From positions 278,366 through 342,365 of the forward strand of contig JAHHHR010000002.1 in NCBI GenBank assembly GCA_019359245.1: DNA of 64,000 nt, given 5' to 3'. The position numbers and the translations under genes were made by a program. How positions within the stretch are numbered: the stretch's first letter is position 1; the number at the start of each line of letters is the position of its first letter. The stretch is from Nostoc desertorum CM1-VF14. GTDB taxonomy: Bacteria; Cyanobacteriota; Cyanobacteriia; Cyanobacteriales; Nostocaceae. Positions 1-9,629 of the stretch are shown here, piece after piece. The notes beneath the pieces are model-generated. The model was not told the DNA's origin. It searched no databases and saw only the letters and a list, made by a program, of their open reading frames with translations.

Positions 1-52
1 GGTCGCGTCCAGTGCCGCCTAATATATTTGGTCTATTAGAGAGCGTTACCAC
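1..52 (-). CDS. psbC: photosystem II CP43 protein, 5' end only
   Basis: The first 17 codons of psbC are visible before the window edge. Read from a GTG at 52-50, the sequence gives [17 protein letters not shown], the expected start of cyanobacterial CP43, the chlorophyll-binding inner antenna of photosystem II in the thylakoid membrane. The gene overlaps the end of psbD by 17 nt in another frame, the classical psbD-psbC arrangement. A strong Shine-Dalgarno sequence inside psbD (68-61) selects the GTG. The rest of the gene lies outside the window. Confidence 0.88.
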   Translation of the reverse strand, partial: MVTLSNRPNILGGTGRD

Positions 53-1091
53 GTGGTAATACCTCCTCAGGGAATACAAATTGTTCGTGGGGTTGATCTT
101 GAGGAGCCATCCAAGCGCGGATACCCTCGTTCAGCAAAATGTTTTTGGTATAGAAGGTTTCAAACTCAGGGTCTTCCGCCGCCCGCAATTCTTGGGAGAC
201 GAAATCATAAGCCCGCAGGTTGAGTGCCAAACCGACGATGCCGACGGCGCTCATCCACAAGCCTGTGACTGGCACGAACAACATGAAGAAGTGCAACCAG
301 CGTTTGTTTGAGAAGGCAATACCGAAAATCTGTGACCAGAAACGGTTTGCCGTCACCATTGAATAGGTTTCTTCAGATTGAGTAGGATTGAAGGCGCGGA
401 AGGTGTTAGCACCATCTCCGTCTTCAAACAAGGTATTTTCGACTGTGGCACCGTGAATGGCACACAACAAAGCGCCACCCAATACACCCGCAACACCCAT
501 CATGTGGAAGGGGTTGAGTGTCCAGTTGTGGAAACCTTGCAGGAATAGCAGGAACCGGAAAATTGCCGCGACGCCAAAGCTGGGTGCAAAGAACCAGCTT
601 GATTGTCCCAAGGGGTACATCAGGAATACACTGACGAATACTGCAATGGGAGCTGAGAAGGCGAGAGCGTTGTAAGGACGGATACCTACTAGACGCGCAA
701 TTTCAAATTGCCGCAACATGAAGCCAATCAAACCAAAGGCTCCGTGTAGGGCAACGAATGGCCACAAACCACCCAATTGGAACCAACGGGTGAGGTTACC
801 TTGAGCTTCTGGCCCCCACAACAGCAGTAGGGAGTGTCCCATGCTGTCGGCGGGGGTGGATACTGCCACTGTTAAGAAGTTACAGCCTTCTAGGTAGGAG
901 GAGGCTAACCCGTGGGTATACCAAGAGGTGACGAAGGTGGTACCGGTCAGCCAACCGCCTAGTGCTAGGAAGGCGCAAGGAAACAATAGTATCCCTGACC
1001 AACCTACGAATACGAAGCGATCGCGCTTGAGCCAGTCGTCTAGAACGTCAAACCACCCTCTACTGGGGGCACGTCCAACTGCGATGGTCAT
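36..1091 (-). CDS. psbD: photosystem II D2 reaction-centre protein
   Basis: D2 pairs with D1 to form the photosystem II reaction centre in the thylakoid membrane and binds P680 chlorophyll, pheophytin, QA and the non-haem iron. The 351-residue protein is full length and almost invariant. It starts [14 protein letters not shown], carries the chlorophyll-ligand segments [11 protein letters not shown] and [16 protein letters not shown] and the iron-ligand region [14 protein letters not shown], and ends LPRGNAL. An upstream GAGG (seen in reverse complement just beyond the start) lies about 12 nt from the ATG. It is co-transcribed with the overlapping psbC. Upstream, the gene faces a long non-coding stretch and the divergent ycf4. 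Identification is secure. Confidence 0.98.
   Translation of the reverse strand: MTIAVGRAPSRGWFDVLDDWLKRDRFVFVGWSGILLFPCAFLALGGWLTGTTFVTSWYTHGLASSYLEGCNFLTVAVSTPADSMGHSLLLLWGPEAQGNLTRWFQLGGLWPFVALHGAFGLIGFMLRQFEIARLVGIRPYNALAFSAPIAVFVSVFLMYPLGQSSWFFAPSFGVAAIFRFLLFLQGFHNWTLNPFHMMGVAGVLGGALLCAIHGATVENTLFEDGDGANTFRAFNPTQSEETYSMVTANRFWSQIFGIAFSNKRWLHFFMLFVPVTGLWMSAVGIVGLALNLRAYDFVSQELRAAEDPEFETFYTKNILLNEGIRAWMAPQDQPHEQFVFPEEVLPRGNAL
61..68 (-). promoter_or_regulatory. Shine-Dalgarno sequence for psbC inside psbD
   Basis: The minus strand reads GAGGAGGT eight nt before the psbC GTG. This near-perfect anti-16S match lies within psbD codons (FPEEV region) and decides the GTG start. It explains how psbC can start independently inside the psbD message. 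Confidence 0.75.
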
Positions 1092-2006
1092 CGGACTAAA
1101 ATCCTCTTTTTTTACTAAAATTGCAACGTTTCTAAGACAGTGCGGAGAGCCAGTGTAACCGACTGCCGTGAGGAATTAACGTTTTTTTTTGACAATCTCA
1201 ACAGCGTGAAAGCAATTGAGATTCTGAGAGTTTGCCGACCAGCAAAATCAGCATTTCTCTTTCTTTATGCCATTACACGTACCATCGGCTAGTAATCTAG
1301 CTTGTGGTAACTTAATGATTCTTAACTTATCACACTACTCAGGGTTTTTGCCTGATACACAGAAGCAAATCAAGCATGAAACACGAACCTTATTAATAAT
1401 ATGAATATCAGAAATTTTACAATTTGACACAACTTTTCTCAGAAATGTAAAAAAAATTAGTGCAGATGGAGGTAGGCAGGTAACTCATTCCCAAGAGGTC
1501 GAAAAGAGGCAGGGAGCGGGGAGCCAAGGGGTAAAGGGCAGGAGAGAAAGAATTTTTATCCGTCATTAAGTGAATAAATAATATAACGTGCCCTAAGAAA
1601 TTATTATATGGGTAGCGGCAACAGGGATGAGCGCAGTTGAGTTTTTGTTAGCAATGTTTGGTAAAATGTGAATGGTTACTTCGCCGCCACACCCATTGAT
1701 ACACCTCTGGAAAATATGTGAAACTTTGGATAAGGGAAAGGAAGTTGGCACATCTTGACTAAATACAAATAACCTAAGTGGTTTGTCCCATAGTGCAAGT
1801 AAGCCAGTATCATCCGGGACAGTAAAATTTGTAGGGTACAGGGTAAAAAATTCATCGTCTGCGGTAAAGTATCCCGTGGACTTAAAATAAAGCTTCAGTG
1901 CCTCCTAAGCAATAGCCGGATTGGTACAGAAGCCAACACTCTATGCAATAGCATTCAGTGTGCTTTGTATGTCACAGCGAGTATCTCACGGGGCAATGGT
2001 AGTTCA
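1092..2006. other. psbD-ycf4 divergent intergenic region
   Basis: About 900 bp without a convincing gene separate divergent psbD and ycf4, so promoters for both must lie here. I could not assign a clear -35/-10 pair. There is a G-rich low-complexity patch at about 1503-1550 of the type repeated elsewhere in the window. The flanking short open frames are not gene-like. Confidence 0.5.
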
Positions 2007-2576
2007 ATGACGGCATCAACAACGATTAACAAAGGCGATCGCGTCCTGCATCAAAATGTTCTCGGTTCTCGTCGGTTCAGTAACTACGGCTGGGCAACTA
2101 TTGTTACCTTGGGAGCAAGCGGCTTTTTATTGGCTGGGATATCCAGTTATTTAAAAGTTAATTTACTCATAGTTTCCGATCCAACTCAACTGGTATTTGT
2201 CCCCCAGGGATTGGTCATGGGGTTATATGGTATTGCTGGCTTGTTATTAGCCACATACCTGTGGCTAGTGATTTTATGGGACGTGGGAGGCGGTTACAAC
2301 GAATTTGATCAGGAAACTGGCACAATCAAAATATTTCGTTGGGGATTTCCTGGCAAAAACCGCCGAATTGAGATTGACGGTCGCATAGAAGATGTGCAGT
2401 GTGTACGAATAACCGTCAAAGAAGGGCTTAATCCCCTTCGCGCCCTCTATCTACGTATTAAGGGCCGGCGAGATATACCCTTAACACGGATTGGACAACC
2501 GTTATCTTTAACAGAGTTGGAAACAGAAGGCGCAAAATTAGCCCGCTTTTTGGGAGTGTCACTAGAAGGACTTTAA
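2007..2576 (+). CDS. ycf4: photosystem I assembly protein Ycf4
   Basis: Ycf4 is a thylakoid membrane protein that scaffolds photosystem I assembly. From the ATG at 2007 the protein is 189 residues, the usual family length; an upstream TTG at 1965 would add 14 atypical residues. It begins MTASTTINKGDRVLHQNVLGSRRFSNY, followed by two hydrophobic helices (about residues 28-48 and 65-90) and a hydrophilic C-terminal domain with the family sequences DQETGTIKIFRWGFPGKNRR and RIKGRRDIPLTRIGQP. It is divergent from psbD, which places photosystem I and II genes back to back. Confidence is high for the family and moderate for the start. Confidence 0.93.
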   Translation: MTASTTINKGDRVLHQNVLGSRRFSNYGWATIVTLGASGFLLAGISSYLKVNLLIVSDPTQLVFVPQGLVMGLYGIAGLLLATYLWLVILWDVGGGYNEFDQETGTIKIFRWGFPGKNRRIEIDGRIEDVQCVRITVKEGLNPLRALYLRIKGRRDIPLTRIGQPLSLTELETEGAKLARFLGVSLEGL

Positions 2577-2580
2577 TTAA

Positions 2581-2655
2581 TTGGGCATGGAGCATGGGGC
2601 ATTGGGCATTGGAAGAGAAGAACTCAAGACTAATGACCAATGACCAATGACTAAC
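2581..2655. repeat. short tandem heptameric repeats
   Basis: Degenerate tandem copies of GGGCATT/GGCATGG are followed by AATGACC/AATGACT units. Similar heptameric arrays recur at 3511-3545, 41091-41118 and 45815-45865. They match the short tandemly repeated sequences known from heterocyst-forming cyanobacteria. No coding function is seen. Confidence 0.6.
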
Positions 2656-2688
2656 GATAAGATACTCTGGTTAAATCAGTAATTGGCA

Positions 2689-3486
2689 ATGCGTTTAAAA
2701 ATTTCACAATTTTTGCTTTCTCTTGTGATTATCAGTGCTTTGATGTTGGGAGGATGTTCAACACAGCAAGTAGGTTCTAATACCTCTTCTCCAGCCTCAA
2801 CAGCTACTTCGAATACAAGCGAGTCAAGCACCCAAACGACTACTGAAGCAACATCTGTATCTCAAACTAGTAGTGATATTCCTGGAATCACTGATTTACC
2901 ACGGCTTGAAGGCAAAGCTACTGTGGTGGTAACGGTTAAAGGTTCGCCGATTACTATCGAAGTAGACGGCACTAATGCCCCCATTACAGCTGGTAACTTC
3001 GTAGATTTAGTGCAAAAAGGTGTTTACGATGGTTTAGCTTTCCATCGAGTTGTACGCGAACCCCAACCGTTTGTAGTTCAAGGGGGCGATCCTCAAAGCA
3101 AAGACCCGAAAGTTTCAGCAGATAGCCTGGGAACCGGTAGTTATATTGACCCAAAAACGGGAAATGCTCGCTATATACCTTTAGAAGTTAAGGCGAAAGG
3201 TTCAGATACTCCGACTTACAATAAACCCTTTGATGCTACTGCTCAAGCCGTAGTATTGCCCCATAAACAGGGTGCAGTAGCGATGGCGCGATCGCAATCA
3301 CCAGACTCCGCTTCTGCTCAGTTTTACTTTGCTTTAGCGGATCTAGCTTTCTTGGATGGTAACTACGCCGTGTTTGGCAATGTCACTCAAGGTCTTGATG
3401 TAGTGAACAAAATTCAGCAAGGCGATCGCATTGACTCTGCTAAAGTCACCCAAGGTGCTGAAAATCTGAAAATACCAGGGCAGTAG
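2689..3486 (+). CDS. lipoprotein cyclophilin-type peptidyl-prolyl isomerase
   Basis: This is a predicted exported cyclophilin that isomerises Xaa-Pro bonds during folding outside the cytoplasm. From the ATG at 2689 (a TTG lies two codons upstream) it has a lipoprotein signal peptide ending LMLGGCS, with Cys23 as the lipidated residue. A Ser/Thr-rich linker to about residue 65 follows, then a cyclophilin domain with [41 protein letters not shown] and [22 protein letters not shown]. The FHR and QGGD motifs of the active site are present. It reads in the same direction as the next gene but is separated from it by heptameric repeats. Confidence 0.9.
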   Translation: MRLKISQFLLSLVIISALMLGGCSTQQVGSNTSSPASTATSNTSESSTQTTTEATSVSQTSSDIPGITDLPRLEGKATVVVTVKGSPITIEVDGTNAPITAGNFVDLVQKGVYDGLAFHRVVREPQPFVVQGGDPQSKDPKVSADSLGTGSYIDPKTGNARYIPLEVKAKGSDTPTYNKPFDATAQAVVLPHKQGAVAMARSQSPDSASAQFYFALADLAFLDGNYAVFGNVTQGLDVVNKIQQGDRIDSAKVTQGAENLKIPGQ

Positions 3487-3498
3487 AGGAAGAGGGCA

Positions 3499-3545
3499 GG
3501 GGGAAATATAACTACTAACTCCTAACTCCTAACTATTAACTTCTA
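3499..3545. repeat. CTAACTC heptamer array abutting a start codon
   Basis: A G-rich patch is followed by tandem CTAACTC/CTAACTA units running up to the TTG start of the next gene. The family resembles the array at 41091-41118, which also touches a start codon. Confidence 0.55.
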
Positions 3546-3547
3546 AA

Positions 3548-4693
3548 TTGGCAAAGGTTCTTGTCACTGGTATTGGTTTAATTTCCGCCTTGGGTGGAAG
3601 CTTAAAGGATAGCTGGCAAAATTTGCTAGCAGGTAAATCTGGAATTAGATTACATCAACCTTTTCCAGAATTTACACCACTTCCTCTAGGTTTGATTGGT
3701 CAACAACCATCTGAATTGACAATGTTAACTCAGATGGTTGTAGCTTCTGCTTTGCAAGATTCTGGGTTAGTTTCACATGCAGCTGATTGTGCTGTAGTCA
3801 TTGGATCGAGTCGTTCTTATCAAGCGTCTTGGGAAATTATGGCGCGGCAAATGCATGAAGACGCGACGAATTTGCCCGTGTCCTCTTTTGGAAATTGGCT
3901 AGATACATTACCTCACATGAATGCGATCGCAGCTGCAAGACAAATCGGTGCATCTGGGATAGTTTTAGCACCGATGGCAGCTTGTGCAACTGGAATTTGG
4001 GCGATTGCTCAAGCAGCTTTGCTTATCCAAACTGGGCAATGTCAACAAGCGATCGCTGGCGCAGTGGAAGCGCCAATTACACCCCTAACTTTGGCTGGGT
4101 TTCAGCAGATGGGTGCTTTGGCAAAAACCGGGGCTTATCCCTTTGATTTGCATCGGGAAGGCTTAGTGTTGGGCGAAGGCGCAGCTGTGTTTGTCTTGGA
4201 ATCAGCAGAGTTGGCAAAACAGCGTCAAGCAAAAGTGTATGGTGAAATTCTCGGTTTTGGCTTAACCAACGACGCATATCATGGTAATTCACCAGAACCT
4301 GAAGGCAAAAGTGCGATCGCTGCCATCAAACAATGTCTAGAACGTAGTTGTCTCTCACCAGCCGATATTGATTACATTCATGCTCATGGCACAGCTACCC
4401 AGCTAAATGACCAAATGGAGAGCATGGTAATCCAGCGTTTGTTTCCCCAAGGGGTAGCAGTTAGTTCCACTAAGGGAAGCTCGGGCCACACATTAGGAGC
4501 GTCTGGAGCTTTAGGTGTGGCTTTTTCTCTCATGGCTTTAAAGCATCAAATTTTACTACCTTGTGTAGGATTGCAGCAGCCAGAGTTTGATTTAGATATC
4601 GTTACAGCAGCACGTCTAAGTAAAATTAGGCAGGTACTATGTTGCAGTTTTGGCTTTGGGGGACAGAATGCAGCGATCGCACTAGCAAGGTAA
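3548..4693 (+). CDS. beta-ketoacyl-ACP synthase (FabF/KAS II-like)
   Basis: This is a thiolase-fold condensing enzyme that would extend acyl-ACP with malonyl-ACP. The catalytic triad is visible: Cys146 in MAACATGIW, His280 in IHAHGTATQLND and His314 in GSSGHTLGASGALG. The 381-residue length is slightly short for FabF (about 410). The start is a TTG at 3548 directly followed by AKVLVTGIGLISALGG, the expected N-terminus, with no ATG nearby. No acyl carrier protein gene is close, so a role in primary fatty-acid synthesis versus a specialised lipid pathway cannot be decided from the sequence. Confidence 0.88.
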   Translation: MAKVLVTGIGLISALGGSLKDSWQNLLAGKSGIRLHQPFPEFTPLPLGLIGQQPSELTMLTQMVVASALQDSGLVSHAADCAVVIGSSRSYQASWEIMARQMHEDATNLPVSSFGNWLDTLPHMNAIAAARQIGASGIVLAPMAACATGIWAIAQAALLIQTGQCQQAIAGAVEAPITPLTLAGFQQMGALAKTGAYPFDLHREGLVLGEGAAVFVLESAELAKQRQAKVYGEILGFGLTNDAYHGNSPEPEGKSAIAAIKQCLERSCLSPADIDYIHAHGTATQLNDQMESMVIQRLFPQGVAVSSTKGSSGHTLGASGALGVAFSLMALKHQILLPCVGLQQPEFDLDIVTAARLSKIRQVLCCSFGFGGQNAAIALAR

Positions 4694-4805
4694 AAATTTG
4701 TAAGTTTAACTATCCGACATCACATATAAGTTTTAGTTAAGTATTTGTTTTTGATCTATAAACACTCTGTTTTCGCAGCGCTAGCAGGATATAAAATATA
4801 AAACT

Positions 4806-4819
4806 GTAACAAAAACTAC
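4806..4819 (+). promoter_or_regulatory. NtcA-like site upstream of glutamate dehydrogenase
   Basis: The sequence GTA-N8-TAC (GTAACAAAAACTAC) fits the consensus of NtcA, the cyanobacterial nitrogen regulator. A TAN3T -10-like hexamer (TAAGCT, 4848-4853) follows 28 nt later, slightly farther than the usual 22-23 nt. The position 86 nt before a nitrogen-assimilation gene makes it plausible, but the spacing is imperfect. Confidence 0.4.
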
Positions 4820-4905
4820 AAAACTCCTATTTTCCTCAAAAAAAGGATAAGCTAAATACAGATGATATCCGGTTCGTAAAGATACCGTGATTAGGAGAAA
4901 ATTCT

Positions 4906-6195
4906 ATGATTTCAAAATCGCTGTTGCTGCCAGAACCTGCTTCTCCAGCGCATATATGCCCATTTGATCAAGCCTGTAGCTACTTAGAAGCGGCAGCTAA
5001 AGAATTAAATTTAAATCAGGGTTTGTTGGAAATTCTTAGCCACCCGCGTAAGGTTGTGACGGTTTCTATCCCCGTGAAATTAGATAATGGGGAAATACAG
5101 GTTCTCGCTGGACATCGCGTGCAGCACTCTGATGTTTTAGGTCCCTACAAGGGTGGAACCCGTTACCATCCAGCTGTGACATTACGGGAAGTATCTGCTC
5201 TCGCAATGCTGATGACCTGGAAATGCGCTTTGTTAGGTATTCCTTACGGTGGTGGGAAGGGTGGCATTCCCATAGATCCGAAACGCTACAGTGTTGGCGA
5301 ATTAGAACGAATCACTCGCCGTTATATCAGCGAGTTAATTAAAGATATTGGGCCTGCTGTAGATATTCCTGCCCCAGACATGGGTACTTCATCCCGTGAG
5401 ATGGCTTGGATGATGGACACTTACTCTGTGAATGTCGGTCATGCTGTACCAGGAATTGTAACTGGGAAACCAGTTTCTATTGGTGGTTCGCTAGGACGGG
5501 AAATGGCAACCGGACGTGGCGTGATGATTATTGTTCGTGAGGCGCTGGCACAGCAAGGTAAATCCTTAGCAGGAGTGCGAGTAGCTATTCAGGGTTTCGG
5601 TAACGTTGGTAGTGCCGCAGCAGAATTACTACATCTTGCAGGCGCGAAAATTATTGCTGTTTCAACGGGTGCTGGAGGAATATTTTCCGAAACCGGTCTT
5701 GATATTCCCAAGTTGAAAGTCTACGCTGCTGAAAATCGTAAGAGTATTATAGGTTTTCCGCAATCTGTACCAATTAGCAATGCAGATTTATTAGCTTTGC
5801 CCTGCGATGTCTTGATTCCAGCCGCTTTGGAAAACCAAATCACTGAAGAAAATGCGAATCAAGTGCAAGCGCAAATTGTCGCCGAAGCGGCTAATGGGCC
5901 AGTTACTCTTGAGGCTAGCTTGTCCTTAGAAGCGCGGGGTGTGACAGTGTTACCCGACATCTTGGCGAATGCTGGCGGTGTGGTAGTCAGTTATTTGGAG
6001 TGGGTGCAGGGCCTTTCCTACGTATTTTGGGATGAGGAACGGGTTAACCGCGAAATGGAGCATTTGATGGTACAAGCTTACCATCGGGTGATTCATCAGT
6101 CTGAGGTGCGCCAAATTTCTATGCGATTAGCAGCTTACACTTTAGGGGTGGGTAGAGTAGCTCAGGCGCTGATTGACAGAGGTCTTTATCCTTAA
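4906..6195 (+). CDS. gdhA: Glu/Leu/Phe/Val dehydrogenase (glutamate dehydrogenase)
   Basis: The enzyme catalyses reversible NAD(P)-dependent amination of 2-oxoglutarate to glutamate in the cytoplasm. The 429 residues match the family. The substrate-binding segment has KGGTRYHP (residues 82-89), Lys106 in TWKCALLGIPYGGGKGG with Lys118, and Asp158 in PAPDMGT. The Rossmann motif GFGNVGSAA starts near residue 230. The C-terminus contains LPDILANAGGVVVSYLEWVQ. The ribosome site TTAGGAGAAAATTCT precedes the ATG. It is a single-gene unit, with an NtcA-like site upstream and a hairpin terminator downstream. Cofactor preference cannot be told by eye. Confidence 0.93.
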   Translation: MISKSLLLPEPASPAHICPFDQACSYLEAAAKELNLNQGLLEILSHPRKVVTVSIPVKLDNGEIQVLAGHRVQHSDVLGPYKGGTRYHPAVTLREVSALAMLMTWKCALLGIPYGGGKGGIPIDPKRYSVGELERITRRYISELIKDIGPAVDIPAPDMGTSSREMAWMMDTYSVNVGHAVPGIVTGKPVSIGGSLGREMATGRGVMIIVREALAQQGKSLAGVRVAIQGFGNVGSAAAELLHLAGAKIIAVSTGAGGIFSETGLDIPKLKVYAAENRKSIIGFPQSVPISNADLLALPCDVLIPAALENQITEENANQVQAQIVAEAANGPVTLEASLSLEARGVTVLPDILANAGGVVVSYLEWVQGLSYVFWDEERVNREMEHLMVQAYHRVIHQSEVRQISMRLAAYTLGVGRVAQALIDRGLYP

Positions 6196-6240
6196 GATTT
6201 TATACTTAGTTGTTCACAGGACATAATAGATCATTGTTGA

Positions 6241-6282
6241 CAGCAATTTCACTGGAACAGCCATTGAAATTGCTGCTTTTTC
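6241..6282 (+). terminator. rho-independent terminator of gdhA
   Basis: An 11-bp perfect stem, CAGCAATTTCA (6241-6251) with TGAAATTGCTG (6265-6275), is followed by CTTTTTCT. It lies 46 nt after the gdhA stop codon. Confidence 0.75.
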
Positions 6283-6598
6283 TCGTTGAGCGATCGCTAC
6301 AATATAACTATTACTAAATGTCTTCGATATTACAATAATAAACTTAATACATATAGCAAGCAAACTCGAAAAAAGGCGTTATTAATTCTTCAAGCAACTT
6401 TTTGGTTAGTCACACATTTTTTTGCAACACAACTTTCTTCACCAACGTCATTTATTACAAATGTAACTTATACCGATCACTCATGAAGTTGCTTCAGAAT
6501 TTGGGGCTTAAGCTCTAAGTCTGACCAAGCTTGATTTTGTGCAGCTTCACAAAGAATTGGTATTAGTAATAATTGCTTTTAGACTGAGAAGTTTGATT

Positions 6599-7162
6599 AT
6601 GAAAATGCTTATTGACTGGCGAAAACACTTAGCAATAACTGCAACACTTTCCTTAACGCTGACAGCATATCCTGCTGACTCTACTATTCCTAGATCACTC
6701 CAACATTCAAATAAATACCAGCTCGTACAGACCCCAGATAACTGTCGCCGAGTTGAGACTGATGGTGGTGATAATCTTAATATCCGATCTAGTCCAGATG
6801 GGGCAATTATTGGAACATTGCGTATTTACTCACTTGTAATTATTGAAAAGACCAATTCTTCAAATAGCTGGGTGCCAATATCATCGCCGCAGTCTGGCTA
6901 TGTATCTGCCGCTTATCTCAAGCAATGTGGACAGCCAGTACCTCCGTCACAAACAACTTCTCAAACAGATAACTGTCGCAAAATTTTTGTGGGAGGGGTT
7001 CTACGTGTAAGGCAAGAACCCTCAATTAACAGCCCTATTCTTGGAGTTCTACAAAGTGGTCAGCAAGTAACAATTAAAAATCGTGGAAAAGATGGTTGGG
7101 TACCAATTTCATCCCCTGCAAATGGATATATTCCTTCAATAGTCCTCAGCAGTTGTACATAG
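6599..7162 (+). CDS. secreted protein with two bacterial SH3 domains
   Basis: The likely start is the ATG at 6599 (MKMLIDWRKHLAITATLSLTL), which gives a signal peptide; a GTG 20 codons upstream is less convincing. The mature 160 residues hold two SH3b repeats. The first has NLNIRSSPDGAIIGTL and WVPISSPQSGYVSAAYL, the second LRVRQEPSINSPILGVL and WVPISSPANGYIPS. Conserved Cys residues bracket each repeat. SH3b domains usually bind cell-wall peptides or mediate envelope contacts. No enzymatic domain is fused, so the role is unknown. It stands alone between gdhA and a convergent minus-strand gene. Confidence 0.8.
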   Translation: MKMLIDWRKHLAITATLSLTLTAYPADSTIPRSLQHSNKYQLVQTPDNCRRVETDGGDNLNIRSSPDGAIIGTLRIYSLVIIEKTNSSNSWVPISSPQSGYVSAAYLKQCGQPVPPSQTTSQTDNCRKIFVGGVLRVRQEPSINSPILGVLQSGQQVTIKNRGKDGWVPISSPANGYIPSIVLSSCT

Positions 7163-7533
7163 ATTATGAATTAACGCTGTGTGCAACTTTTACTCAAACC
7201 TCACCCCTCATCACTAATCGCCATCTAATCTACTAGGGGACTTCCAACTAAAAAATATCCCATTGCTTTGGCGAGCAGGGGAAGCAGGGGAGGAAGAATC
7301 TAACAATCATCTTCGCTCCCAAAATTGAATAATTTAATTTCTGGAAATCCCGTAGTGAATCTACGATGTATTACAAGTCGTCGAAAAAAGCTAGGTTTCC
7401 TCATTGTTCTTTTGTTCGTATGCTCTGCATGGGAATGACTAATTAGGGGCTGCTGTTTCCAGTCAGACATTGAGTCAGCAGCACACATGAAGCATTCCCA
7501 TGCAGTGCATTTAAACATCTTCTTCAACCAACT

Positions 7534-8655
7534 TTACGACTGCCCAGAAGGTGCAGCAGCATGAATCAAGTCTGGCTTCTCGTCACTAGAAGGACGCTCA
7601 ATAGTTTGATCCGAGGTGGGACGTTGATGGCGCTCGCTAGTTTGGATCTGCACAGGTTGACGCGTCTCAATTGACTGGTAAAGCGCTTGAATGATAGCAA
7701 CATCAATCAAGCCTTCCGTCCCAGATGGCTCTGGGTCTTTATCTTCGAGAATACAATTAGAGAAGTAGGTAAATTCAGCCGCTAGTTGATCGTGATCCTC
7801 AAAGGTACGCTCCTGAGTTTCACCATTAATTGTCAGGTAATGCTTGATTTCTCCCTGCCAAGGATATGCAGGTTTTACTTGCAAATCGCCTTGAGTACCT
7901 ACAATCTGATAGGTTGAAACACTTGCAGATCCGAAGCTACAGGTAAATGTTGCCAATCGCTCATTGGGGAAACGCAAGATAACGCTAGCCATTTCTTCCA
8001 CTTCGCTGAAGCGTTGTTCTCCCTTATTGGCAGCTACAGCAAATACTTCAATTGGTTCATCTTGAAATAGATAACGTGCAGCATTAATGCAGTAAATGCC
8101 AATATCATAAAGTGTGCCACCACCTGTTACATCTCGTAAACGAATATTGCCTTCTTCTACTTGCTGAGTAAAAATCGAGTTGAAAATCCGTGGTTCACCA
8201 ATTTGCTTTGAGCGGACAATTTCGACTGCTTGTAAATTGGCTTCTTCTAAATGTAAGCGGTAGGCAATCATCAGCTTCACATTGTTGTCATTGGCAGCTT
8301 TAATCATTGCCTCACACTCTTGTTCAGTTATTGCCATCGGCTTCTCACATAACACATGAATTGCCTGATTAGCAGCCCGTACAGTATAGTCGCAATGCAA
8401 ATGATTGGGCAGCGCAATATAAACTGCATCAATCTCGCCACTTGCCAGACAGTCCTCATACTCTTCGTAAGAGTAAGTATGCTCAATACCATACATTTTG
8501 CTCAGTTCTTCGTTTTTAGTGGGGTCATTTGAAACCAGTGCCACTAATTCTGAGTTTTCGGCGTTGGCAAACGAAGGTAAGGCAGCTTCTTGAGCAAACC
8601 AACCTAAACCAACGACAGCGTAGCGAATTTTGCGTTTACCATTTGTAGCAGTCAT
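7534..8655 (-). CDS. Gfo/Idh/MocA family oxidoreductase
   Basis: This is a predicted NAD(P)-dependent sugar or polyol dehydrogenase. The N-terminal Rossmann fold starts IRYAVVGLGWFAQEAALPSF, and the family signature CEKPMAITEQE (about residues 103-113) contains the catalytic-type Lys. A C-terminal alpha/beta domain has GGGTLYDIGIYCINAARYLF, whose Asp and His/Tyr-like region lines the active site. Length 373 residues fits glucose-fructose oxidoreductase relatives. The last 40 residues are hydrophilic and proline/serine-rich, an extension beyond the family core. No sugar-pathway neighbours exist, so the substrate is undefined. Confidence 0.88.
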   Translation of the reverse strand: MTATNGKRKIRYAVVGLGWFAQEAALPSFANAENSELVALVSNDPTKNEELSKMYGIEHTYSYEEYEDCLASGEIDAVYIALPNHLHCDYTVRAANQAIHVLCEKPMAITEQECEAMIKAANDNNVKLMIAYRLHLEEANLQAVEIVRSKQIGEPRIFNSIFTQQVEEGNIRLRDVTGGGTLYDIGIYCINAARYLFQDEPIEVFAVAANKGEQRFSEVEEMASVILRFPNERLATFTCSFGSASVSTYQIVGTQGDLQVKPAYPWQGEIKHYLTINGETQERTFEDHDQLAAEFTYFSNCILEDKDPEPSGTEGLIDVAIIQALYQSIETRQPVQIQTSERHQRPTSDQTIERPSSDEKPDLIHAAAPSGQS

Positions 8656-8755
8656 TATCTACTCCCTGATGAAGGAACAATTTCATAATTTTTATGCACT
8701 AATTACGTGCAAAGATGGCTGAATGCTTATACAAACACTTTTCCAAAGTGTATTG

Positions 8756-9229
8756 TTACATTGCTAATGCAGCTTCTATATCGGGCATCAACTTAGCTTT
8801 CGCTTCCTGAAATTCCTGACCCAATTCAGTTAGCTCTTTCTCACTCATACATTCGCGTACAGCATTAAAAATCTCGCTTTCTTCTTCTTCTACATGATGC
8901 TCAACTGATTCTTTCAATTCACTCATTTTTTCTTTAAACTCAGGATCAGTAGGTTTAAGCACCTTAATCTCTTCTAAAATAACTGAAACTTCTTCATGTT
9001 CTTCTTCAGCTTCTTCAATATATTGTTCAGTTTCTTCGTGCTCTCGCATAGCTGGGTAGAAGACTAATTCTTCAGTTCTAGCGTGTAAGTTCAGTGCTAT
9101 ATAAATTTGATTGAATTGCTCAAGCAATTTTGCGCCCTTAGCTTTTTCTGCTTCTGCAAAAAGTTTCTCAACTTGGCGATGTTCTGCTTCAATTAATGAA
9201 AGAATGTCTGTTGCTTTAGTTTTAGCCAT
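8756..9229 (-). CDS. hemerythrin-like (HHE) domain protein
   Basis: This 157-residue, very acidic all-helical protein has the spaced His/Glu ligands of hemerythrin HHE domains: EAEHRQVEKLF (His17), LNLHARTEELVFYPAM, EEEHEEVSVIL and VEHHVEEEESEIF. Such proteins bind a di-iron centre and are linked to O2, NO or iron sensing or storage; the specific role is not evident. An AAGGGAAAAGAAAATG context supports the start. It lies upstream of the Gfo/Idh gene on the same strand with a 100-nt gap, so co-transcription is possible but unproven. Confidence 0.85.
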   Translation of the reverse strand: MAKTKATDILSLIEAEHRQVEKLFAEAEKAKGAKLLEQFNQIYIALNLHARTEELVFYPAMREHEETEQYIEEAEEEHEEVSVILEEIKVLKPTDPEFKEKMSELKESVEHHVEEEESEIFNAVRECMSEKELTELGQEFQEAKAKLMPDIEAALAM

Positions 9230-9629
9230 TTTCTTTTCCCTTAGTAATTATCGATTTATAGGGCTGAGAATTTGGAGGTTCATAAATGAGATACCGTATA
9301 TTCTCAATGACTTGGTAAATTAAAACCTCATTCTTTAAGTAAGCTTTAATTTAGACTTAAGGAATATTTTCGCTATTGCACTTTAAATGAAATCCATAAC
9401 CTTGGCATGATGGATACTGAGTATGTATCATTAGTAGTTCAAAGCTACGACCTAAACCTGGGATAACAGATGAAGATTCCCACACAGTAAAGTACTAAGC
9501 TCATTACTGGGTAAAGTAGAGTTTAGAAGTTATTTATAGAATTCAGGTGATTTCTGGCGGAGTATGTGGGGTAACTCAACTTTCTTATCATCATGATGTT
9601 ACAGAAGGTGTTTTCCTTTTGGTGAAGAG

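Noticed and set aside
1503..1550. Possible regulatory purine-rich tract upstream of psbD
   Set aside because: The same G-rich pattern occurs at many unrelated sites in the window, so it is a dispersed low-complexity repeat.
6286..6486. 66-residue open frame
   Set aside because: It starts with TTG, overlaps nothing, begins just after the gdhA terminator and has no ribosome site or protein-like pattern.
7300..7527. 75-residue minus-strand frame downstream of the Gfo/Idh gene
   Set aside because: Odd Cys/His/Arg composition, no ribosome site and no recognisable motif; probably chance.
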